Source: Giesbergeria sp. (GTDB taxonomy: Bacteria; Pseudomonadota; Gammaproteobacteria; Burkholderiales; Burkholderiaceae_C). From it: DNA of 6,694 nucleotides. A program made the translations under genes and the position numbers. The notes below the pieces were generated by a model. It was not told where the DNA came from. It was given only the letters and a program-made list of their open reading frames with translations, and searched no databases. Location of the stretch: contig JAGOCN010000096.1 in the NCBI GenBank assembly GCA_017998735.1, positions 1 to 6,694 of the forward strand, written 5' to 3'. Below, in pieces: positions 1-4,412 of the stretch (position 1 is its first letter; the number at the start of each line of letters is the position of its first letter).

Positions 1-987
1 CCCGTCAGCGCGGCCCTGCACCCTGCAGGCCACGCGGTCACGCTGTGGGCGCGTGGCAGCGACCAGCTTGAACAGTTGCGCAGCGAGCGCTGCAATGCGC
101 GCTACCTGCCCGGCATCGCGCTGCCACCGGGTGTGGCGCTGTCCGGACAAGACCCGGCGGCGCTGGCCGCGGGTGCGGGTCTGGTCATCGTGGCCACGCC
201 CATGTCCGCGCTGCGCGATGTGCTAGGCCGGCTGCAGGACTGCCGCTCGCCTGTGGCCTGGCTGTGCAAGGGGCTTGAAGCCGCTGCGCCGGACGTGTCG
301 CTGCATGCAGGACAAACCTGCGCTGTTGGCCTGATGGCGCACGAAGTGTGCGCGCAGGTGGCACCCCGGCTGCAGGCCGGTGTGCTCAGCGGACCCAGTT
401 TTGCGCTGGAAGTGGCACGCGGTCAGCCCACCGCCCTGGTCGCTGCCAGTGTGCATGCCAGCGTGCGCGAAGCACTGGTGGAGGCTTTTCACAGCCCCAC
501 CATGCGGGTGTATGCCAATGAAGACATTGTGGGCGTCGAGGTTGGCGGCGCCGTCAAGAACGTGCTGGCGATTGCCACCGGGCTGTGCGACGGACTGGCC
601 CTGGGGCTCAATGCCCGCGCCGCGCTGATCACGCGCGGGCTGGCGGAAATGACCCGCCTGGGCCAGGCATTGGGAGCACGCACCGACACCTTCATGGGTC
701 TGTCGGGACTGGGCGATCTGGTGCTGACGGCCACGGGCGACCTGTCGCGCAACCGGCGGGTCGGGCAGCTGCTGGCCCAGGGCCAGACGCTGCAAGAGGC
801 CGTGGCCTCGCTGGGCCATGTGGCCGAAGGTGTGTACTGCGCCCGCAGCGTGGTGCAGCGTGCGCGTGCCATGGGCGTGGACATGCCCATCAGCGAAGCC
901 GTGGTGGCGCTGCTGGACGGAGACATCGGCCCGCCGCAAGCGCTGGCCCGGCTGATGGCCCGTGGTCCGGTGGACGAACTGCACTGA
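1..987 (+). CDS. gpsA: Glycerol-3-phosphate dehydrogenase [NAD(P)+], 5'-truncated by the window edge
   Basis: Cytosolic enzyme that reduces dihydroxyacetone phosphate to sn-glycerol 3-phosphate, the backbone precursor of phospholipids. Frame 1 is open from base 1 and gives 328 residues before TGA at 985-987. The family is usually about 330-340 residues, so roughly 10-15 N-terminal residues, including the GxGxxG nucleotide-binding loop, lie left of the window. Visible family signatures, in order, are: the second Rossmann strand [13 protein letters not shown] with its conserved Lys at 268-270, the [15 protein letters not shown] block, GAVKN with the conserved catalytic-type Lys at 556-558, the [19 protein letters not shown] helix, GLSGLGDL, and the phosphate-binding LSRNRRVG stretch. 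The C-terminal EGVYCARSV and MPISEAV helices are complete. A TTG at 76 is an internal codon, not the start. No clear intrinsic terminator follows. Identification is firm; promoter and upstream neighbours cannot be seen. Confidence 0.97.
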   Translation, partial: PVSAALHPAGHAVTLWARGSDQLEQLRSERCNARYLPGIALPPGVALSGQDPAALAAGAGLVIVATPMSALRDVLGRLQDCRSPVAWLCKGLEAAAPDVSLHAGQTCAVGLMAHEVCAQVAPRLQAGVLSGPSFALEVARGQPTALVAASVHASVREALVEAFHSPTMRVYANEDIVGVEVGGAVKNVLAIATGLCDGLALGLNARAALITRGLAEMTRLGQALGARTDTFMGLSGLGDLVLTATGDLSRNRRVGQLLAQGQTLQEAVASLGHVAEGVYCARSVVQRARAMGVDMPISEAVVALLDGDIGPPQALARLMARGPVDELH

Positions 988-1072
988 GCAAGCCGGCTGG
1001 CACGGACGCCGTTCTGGTGCCTTTGAACTGTCCTGCTTCTTGCCATTTCGCAACCGCAGCTGCACCAGGGCG

Positions 1073-1180
1073 CTTTTGCCGTGAGCGGCCTGCAGTCCGC
1101 CTGAAACAAGCCATGCTTTTTGCTATTGAAAGATGAGCTGCTGGCGCAGGCTGCATATGCCCTGAAAGCACTTTTTGCCA
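1073..1180 (+). repeat. Interspersed repeat, copy A (extended form)
   Basis: The 35-base core at 1119-1153 starts TTTGCTATTGAAA and ends GAGCTGCTGGCGCAGGCTG. Apart from a few bases in the middle it is the same as cores at 4140-4174 and 4254-4288. After a variable stretch the unit closes with a T-run and GCC. Upstream, 1073-1098 matches 4208-4233 at about 20 of 26 positions, so copies A and C share a longer 108-base unit. The core can fold as AGCTGC-TGGC-GCAG(G)CT with one bulged base. It is unlikely to encode protein; the minus-strand reading CASSSxFNSK is a by-product of the shared sequence. Confidence 0.85.
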
Positions 1181-1470
1181 TGACTTGCAAACTGTCAGCA
1201 AGCATGCTGACGGCATTGCATGCAGCCCAGCCAGCCGGCTGTCCAAAAACCTCTTTCACTCAACCAACGCAAGTGTGCGAAACATGGAAAAACCGCAATG
1301 GCTGATTTTCAGCCCGGCCATTCCTACAGCGTTCGGTAATTTTTGCCGCAAGCTCTTCCGTAAGAACATCTGAACTTCCATGTCTGCAGGCCGGAATTTG
1401 CAATTTTTCCAGGACTTTGCGCATGTCCGTGCCTCTGGCGATAGGGCTTTTGCGCGTGCAGGGCCATGGT

Positions 1471-1487
1471 CTGGCACGGCTTTTGCT
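1471..1487 (+). promoter_or_regulatory. Sigma-54 (RpoN) promoter, -24/-12 elements
   Basis: The sequence CTGGCACGGCTTTTGCT fits the consensus YTGGCACGrNNNTTGCW at every defined position. The invariant GG (1473-1474) and GC (1485-1486) are separated by exactly 10 bases, as RpoN-holoenzyme requires. The predicted transcription start is near 1498, giving a leader of about 58 bases before the ATG at 1556. This places the start downstream of an earlier in-frame ATG at 1466, which supports 1556 as the true start codon. Known biology: sigma-54 promoters need an ATP-hydrolysing enhancer-binding protein, normally bound 80-150 bases upstream. I could not identify its site with confidence. Confidence 0.75.
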
Positions 1488-1555
1488 GTTGTATGTTGGG
1501 TCTGACGAAAGCTTCAGTGCCCAAAACGTTGGATTCCATTCCACAGGAGACCGAG

Positions 1556-1897
1556 ATGATTGACAACAACAGCACTGATTCCCAGACCACTTCCACAGCA
1601 GGGTATGGCTACGACACCAGCAGCAAGACCGGCAACCGCCGCAGCTCCAGTGCCGGCAACGGCAGCATGGCCAAAGCCAACGGTTCCCAAAAAGCGATGC
1701 CTGAAGAGCGCAAGCCGGCCAGGCGTGGCTTTGCCGCCATGGACCCGGCGCGCCAGCGGGAAATTGCGGCCCAGGGAGGCCGGGCAGCACACGAAAGTGG
1801 CAATGCCCACCAGTTCACGGTGGAAGAAGCCCGGGCAGCAGGCAAGAAAAGCCACAGCACCCGTCAGCAGCGAACCGCCCTGCGCGCTCCTCTGTAG
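1556..1897 (+). CDS. KGG-motif general stress protein (YciG/GsiB-like), 113 aa
   Basis: Small, very hydrophilic, probably intrinsically disordered cytosolic protein of the stress-induced KGG family (E. coli YciG, Bacillus GsiB relatives). The exact molecular role is not established; family members are induced by general stress. Residues 1-52 are a low-complexity Ser/Asn/Thr/Gly-rich tail. Residues 56-80 carry the family signature RRGFAAMDPARQREIAAQGG, followed by SGNAHQFTVEEARAAGKKSH (81-100). The ATG at 1556 is preceded by AGGAGA (1545-1550) with five bases of spacing; the longer frame from 1466 would begin upstream of the predicted transcription start and lacks such a site. The gene is apparently monocistronic, with a hairpin directly after its TAG. 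Odd point: where family members usually carry a second K-G-G, this protein has GKKSHSTRQQ, so the second motif is degenerate. No neighbouring frame restores it. Confidence 0.88.
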   Translation: MIDNNSTDSQTTSTAGYGYDTSSKTGNRRSSSAGNGSMAKANGSQKAMPEERKPARRGFAAMDPARQREIAAQGGRAAHESGNAHQFTVEEARAAGKKSHSTRQQRTALRAPL

Positions 1898-1934
1898 CAA
1901 TGTCTCTGCAGCAATACTGCTGCAGTGTTCATTG
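1898..1934 (+). repeat. Stem-loop immediately after the KGG gene stop codon
   Basis: CTGCAGCA (1906-1913) and TGCTGCAG (1918-1925) form a perfect 8-bp stem with loop ATAC. Outside it CAATG (1898-1902) pairs with CATTG (1930-1934), leaving a small internal loop, so 13 base pairs form in total. There is no T-run afterwards, so it is not a standard intrinsic terminator. It may protect the 3' end of the mRNA or be part of a longer structured RNA. Confidence 0.7.
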
Positions 1935-2119
1935 ATGCCTAACAGACGAGAGTGCCATCTTGCCCCTGCAGCACCGCTCGGATCAGGCAACCCGGTCTTG
2001 GCTCTTGTTTGCAGACTTTGCCGGGGCTGACACTTGCGGGCTACAGGGCTGCGTCTTGCTGCAACGACAAAAGCTGAACGTTGCAGTGGCATTGACATTG
2101 CGATTGCTTCACAAAAGAC
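1935..2119 (+). other. Structured non-coding stretch, possible long 3' UTR or small RNA
   Basis: No credible gene is visible. The stretch lies between the stop-codon hairpin and an intrinsic terminator on the same strand. It holds a perfect 8-bp inverted repeat, CTGCAACG (2059-2066) with CGTTGCAG (2079-2086), around a 12-base loop. It also holds an alternative pairing region: GGCAA (1986-1990) with TTGCC (2018-2022), competing with CCCGG (1991-1995) and CCGGG (2021-2025). I see no convincing sigma-70 promoter inside, so a stable 3' UTR or a processed RNA from the KGG transcript is as likely as an independent small RNA. Confidence 0.35.
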
Positions 2120-2153
2120 CGCGCTCCTGAATTTCAGGCAGCGCGCTTTTTTT
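2120..2153 (+). terminator. Rho-independent terminator
   Basis: GCGCTCCTGA (2121-2130) pairs with TCAGG (2134-2138) and AGCGC (2140-2144) with one bulged C at 2139 and loop ATT. The C at 2120 and G at 2145 extend the stem. Seven T residues follow at 2147-2153. An AAAAGA stretch before the stem gives a weaker T-tract on the other strand. It lies 223 bases after the KGG gene stop, the nearest upstream plus-strand gene. Confidence 0.85.
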
Positions 2154-2420
2154 GGTGCCTGCTGGCCAGGCTTTCAAAAGCCAAAACTGTTGTGTTTTTG
2201 TATTTTTTCAGGCGTGGCGAACCATGCAAAGGCTGCGCGCCAGGCTTGATTTTTGCAGTGCATGCGCAGAACATGCATTCACGTTGAATTTTCTGTCTGT
2301 CTGCGCCTGGTCCTTTTTCCGCGCTTTTGCCTCTGTGTGCCCTGTTGCTGCACGCCGGGGTGGCGCCCAGATGGGCTTCTTCAGGGTTAATTGCAAGCAC
2401 AGACTGCTGCACTTCTTGAA

Positions 2421-2442
2421 AAACCCCTTAAAAAAGCGGTTT
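2421..2442. promoter_or_regulatory. Inverted repeat, possible operator
   Basis: AAACC-C-CTT and AAG-C-GGTTT flank a loop of four A residues and pair at 8 of 9 positions with one C/C mismatch. Read on the minus strand it is followed by TTTTTC, so a weak minus-strand terminator is an alternative. Confidence 0.35.
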
Positions 2443-2457
2443 GTGACAGACCGGGGT

Positions 2458-2478
2458 GTTCATTGCGCAAAAATGAAC
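2458..2478. promoter_or_regulatory. Inverted repeat GTTCATT/AATGAAC
   Basis: A perfect 7-bp inverted repeat with a 7-base spacer (GCGCAAA) lies 16 bases after the dyad at 2421-2442. It lacks a T-run, so an operator or mRNA leader hairpin is more likely than a terminator. Confidence 0.35.
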
Positions 2479-2625
2479 CCGCAAAATAAATCCCTGAAAG
2501 CCTGAAAAAGTGCTTTTGCCTGGTCTTTCAACTTGACCTTCTGGATGGAAACCGGGTTTTGCTGTCTGGCTGCCCTGCCAGGCTTTTGTCTGCAGACCAG
2601 CCTGTCCCCTTCCATTGTGCGGCCA

Positions 2626-2644
2626 GGCCAAGCCAGGCTTGGCC
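2626..2644. promoter_or_regulatory. 19-base palindrome upstream of the lipoprotein gene, possible operator
   Basis: GGCCAAGCC and GGCTTGGCC are perfect reverse complements around a single central A. The centre is 63 bases before the ATG at 2698, a usual place for a repressor or activator site. The size and symmetry fit a dimeric regulator, but I recognise no specific family motif. Confidence 0.45.
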
Positions 2645-2697
2645 AGTTGCATTGCAGTTTCAACCAGCCTCCACGCTGACCCAACCCTTTTCAAAAC

Positions 2698-4080
2698 ATG
2701 ACAGTTTCCACTTTGTCTTCTGGTGTTTCTTCTGACGGTTTCAACCCCTGCGCCACCCTGGCTGCACTGGTTGCAGCCGTGTCCCTGGTGGCGTGTGGCG
2801 GTGGCGGCGCCGATGCCATTGCCGACCAGGGGGGCAGCAATGCCCCCCGGCTTTCCCTGGCGGCAGACCCCGCGCCTGCGGTTCCCGGCCCCGTGGTCCA
2901 GAAATCTGCTCCGGTTCTTCCTGTTCCAAACCTTGCCCGTGCTGCAGGCCAGACCGCGTGCGACACTGCCACGGGCGCCGTGCGGGAAGTCGGGCCGGGC
3001 AAGACCTATGCCGTGCCCAGTGCGGCTGCCGCCGTTGCGCAGGCAGGCGATGTCATCCGCATTGCCGCTGGCGAATACCGGGGCGATGTGGCTTTCTGGA
3101 GTGCCCCCAACCTGACCATTTGCGGTGTGGGCGGCCGTGCCCGCCTGTTTGCCGACGGCCGCAGCGCGGGCGGCAAGGCCATCTGGGTCATCAGCGGCTC
3201 CGACATCACGATCGACAGCGTGGAGTTTCACGACACCGCGGTGCGTGATCTCAATGGCGCCGGCATCCGCATGGAACACAAAAGCGGCGACCTGCGCATT
3301 GTCAACAGCGGGTTTTACGACAACGAAAACGGCATTCTCACCACAGGCGGGCCGGTCACGCTGACCATCGAAGGCTCCGAATTTGCCCGCAACAGCAACG
3401 GTCGCACCGATGGCCAGACGCACAACCTCTATGTGGGAGACATCGAGAAGCTGACGGTGTCAAACAGCTATTTCCATGAAGCGCGCTATGGCAGCAACCT
3501 CAAGAGCCGTGCCAAGGTGAGCATTGTGGAAAACAGCTACCTGATGGACGGCCCGAGCGGCCCGGGCAGCTACCTGACCGACTTTTCCAACGGCGGCAAG
3601 GTGGTGCTGCGGGGCAACATGTTCCACAAAGGCCCGATGGCGCCCAACCGGGTGGCCCTCCAGTTCGGGGCGGAAGGCAAGCGCTGGACCGAAAACACGC
3701 TGGAGATGAGCCACAACACGGTGGTGATGACGCGCTCCTCCAGCACCTTCCTGCGGGTGGCGCCGTGGGCGGATTCGGTCAGCCTTTCCGCCAATATCTT
3801 TGCCAGCACCGGGGGCAGCGATGCGCTGATTTCAAACGCCGAGTTTCCACTGGCCCGCATCAACCAGCGCTTCAATACCGTGATGTCTTCCAGCCTGATT
3901 CCGGGGGCCAGCAACATTGCCGCACCCAACTTCTGGGCCCTTCCCGAGGGCCTGAGAAAGACGGTCATTCTGACCAGGACGGACAAGGCGTATGTCAACG
4001 ACTCTCCTGCGCCCTATGTGCTGCGTCCGCTGCTGTCGGCCAGGCCAGCGCGCATCGGCGCCTTGCAGACGGCACCTTGA
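2698..4080 (+). CDS. Right-handed parallel beta-helix lipoprotein (pectin-lyase-like fold), 460 aa
   Basis: Probable outer-membrane-anchored lipoprotein. Residues 19-32 are a hydrophobic segment ending in the lipobox LVAC, with the lipidated Cys at 33. The next residue is Gly rather than Asp, which favours outer-membrane sorting. Residues 34-85 are a Gly/Ala/Pro-rich tether. From about 97 (GPGKTYAVPSAAAAV...GDVIRIAAGEYRG) to about 375 the protein has the short repeating strands of a parallel beta-helix. Recognisable landmarks are ITIDSVEFHD (170-179), HNLYVG (242-247), NLKSRA (267-272), GAEGKRW (324-330) and SHNTVV (338-343). Such domains usually bind or cleave acidic polysaccharides, but I see no proven catalytic set, so the activity is unknown. 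The ATG at 2698 is the only sensible start (in-frame TGA at 2677-2679), yet there is no Shine-Dalgarno sequence and the signal peptide lacks the usual Lys/Arg. Its neighbour is a convergent diguanylate cyclase. Confidence 0.85.
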   Translation: MTVSTLSSGVSSDGFNPCATLAALVAAVSLVACGGGGADAIADQGGSNAPRLSLAADPAPAVPGPVVQKSAPVLPVPNLARAAGQTACDTATGAVREVGPGKTYAVPSAAAAVAQAGDVIRIAAGEYRGDVAFWSAPNLTICGVGGRARLFADGRSAGGKAIWVISGSDITIDSVEFHDTAVRDLNGAGIRMEHKSGDLRIVNSGFYDNENGILTTGGPVTLTIEGSEFARNSNGRTDGQTHNLYVGDIEKLTVSNSYFHEARYGSNLKSRAKVSIVENSYLMDGPSGPGSYLTDFSNGGKVVLRGNMFHKGPMAPNRVALQFGAEGKRWTENTLEMSHNTVVMTRSSSTFLRVAPWADSVSLSANIFASTGGSDALISNAEFPLARINQRFNTVMSSSLIPGASNIAAPNFWALPEGLRKTVILTRTDKAYVNDSPAPYVLRPLLSARPARIGALQTAP

Positions 4081-4097
4081 CCCTGTGATGCGCCTTT

Positions 4098-4144
4098 GCC
4101 CTGACCGGTCTGCAGGGCGCTTGCGGCAACCCTGCTGGGTTTGC
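4098..4144 (+). other. Overlapping hairpins after the lipoprotein gene
   Basis: GCCCTG (4098-4103) pairs with CAGGGC (4113-4118). A second hairpin, GCAACCC (4126-4132) with GGGTTTGC (4137-4144, one bulge), runs into the start of repeat copy B. CAGGG could instead pair with CCCTG at 4130-4134. There is no T-run, so a classical terminator is not supported; the hairpins may mark the 3' end of the lipoprotein mRNA. Confidence 0.3.
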
Positions 4145-4200
4145 TATTGAAAAGTGAGCTGCTGGCGCAGGCTGGGTCTGCGCTGGAGGCCATTTTCAGG
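4140..4200 (+). repeat. Interspersed repeat, copy B (short form)
   Basis: The core at 4140-4174 differs from copy A at only two positions in 35. After a variable stretch (GCGCTGGAGGCC) it ends with a short T-run, ATTTTCAGG, instead of the TTTTTGCC of copies A and C. It lies 60 bases after the lipoprotein stop and directly abuts the upstream extension of copy C. Confidence 0.85.
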
Positions 4201-4207
4201 CAAACCG

Positions 4208-4315
4208 TTTTTGCTTTGAACGGACTGAAGTCCTTTTGCAAAAAGCGTGGGCGTTTGCTATTGAAATAGGAGCTGCTGGCGCAGGCTGCAATTGGGCTGG
4301 AGGCGTTTTTTGCCA
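4208..4315 (+). repeat. Interspersed repeat, copy C (extended form)
   Basis: The core at 4254-4288 matches copies A and B except for a few bases after TTTGCTATTGAAA. The upstream extension 4208-4233 aligns with 1073-1098 of copy A, so both extended copies are 108 bases long. The unit ends in a run of six T (4306-4311) and GCC. With copy B it fills most of the 332-base convergent gap between the lipoprotein and diguanylate cyclase genes, where no gene is visible. A role at gene ends is inference. Confidence 0.85.
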
Positions 4316-4412
4316 AAACATCCAGCATGGCACCAGAAGCGCAGCCAGCTCTGTGCCTGGCCGTCCAGGCAGTCCTTCCAGCCAGCCGCAAGCCGCTTTG
4401 CAAACCCGGCGC

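Larger units (their letters stand above)
988..1555. other. Intergenic region between gpsA and the KGG stress gene
   Basis: This 568-base stretch has no credible gene; the short frames here lack ribosome binding sites and family resemblance. It holds one interspersed repeat (1073-1180), a small hairpin GGCTGA-TTT-TCAGCC at 1300-1314 without a T-run, and the sigma-54-type promoter at 1471-1487. Two similar words, TTTGCGCATG at 1416 and TTTGCGCGTG at 1449, lie 33 bases apart, about 82 and 49 bases before the predicted start site. They could be activator sites, but this is weak. Confidence 0.6.
2165..2640 (+). repeat. Four dispersed copies of GCCAGGCTT
   Basis: Exact nine-base copies occur at 2165-2173, 2239-2247, 2577-2585 and 2632-2640, all in the same orientation. 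The last is one arm of the palindrome at 2626-2644. Four copies of a nonamer in 476 bases is more than expected by chance, though the GC-rich background and a preference for CCAGG words weaken the case. Confidence 0.5.
2154..2697. other. Long leader region upstream of the beta-helix lipoprotein gene
   Basis: This stretch has no credible gene; a 117-codon frame at 2152-2505 has no ribosome binding site and looks random. It carries several dyads: 2259-2277 (TGCATG/CATGCA), 2421-2442, 2458-2478 and 2626-2644, listed separately where notable. It also has four copies of GCCAGGCTT. I could not find a promoter with good -35 and -10 elements for the downstream gene. Confidence 0.5.

Noticed and set aside
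998..1016. Second sigma-54-like TGGCACGG after gpsA
   Set aside because: The -24 half matches, but no GC dinucleotide with TTGC context occurs at the required 10-base spacing.
999..1021. GGCAC/GTGCC hairpin after gpsA as a terminator
   Set aside because: The stem is only five pairs with a 13-base loop, and only CTTTG follows rather than a real T-run.
1466..1555. 30-codon N-terminal extension of the KGG protein
   Set aside because: Its ATG lies upstream of the predicted sigma-54 transcription start and has no ribosome binding site, while 1556 has AGGAGA at proper spacing.
2152..2505. 117-codon plus-strand open frame between the terminator and the lipoprotein gene
   Set aside because: It overlaps the terminator T-run, has no ribosome binding site, shows a random-looking Phe/Cys/Arg-rich composition and resembles no family I know.
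1898..2697. Possible tRNA or other classical RNA gene in the large gap
   Set aside because: I found no T-loop GGTTCGAATCC-like sequence, acceptor pairing or CCA end.
4014..4403. Minus-strand frame with repeated CASSSxFNSK motifs, also seen at 489-1259
   Set aside because: The peptide similarity comes entirely from the interspersed DNA repeat read on the minus strand. The frames overlap real genes or lack start signals.
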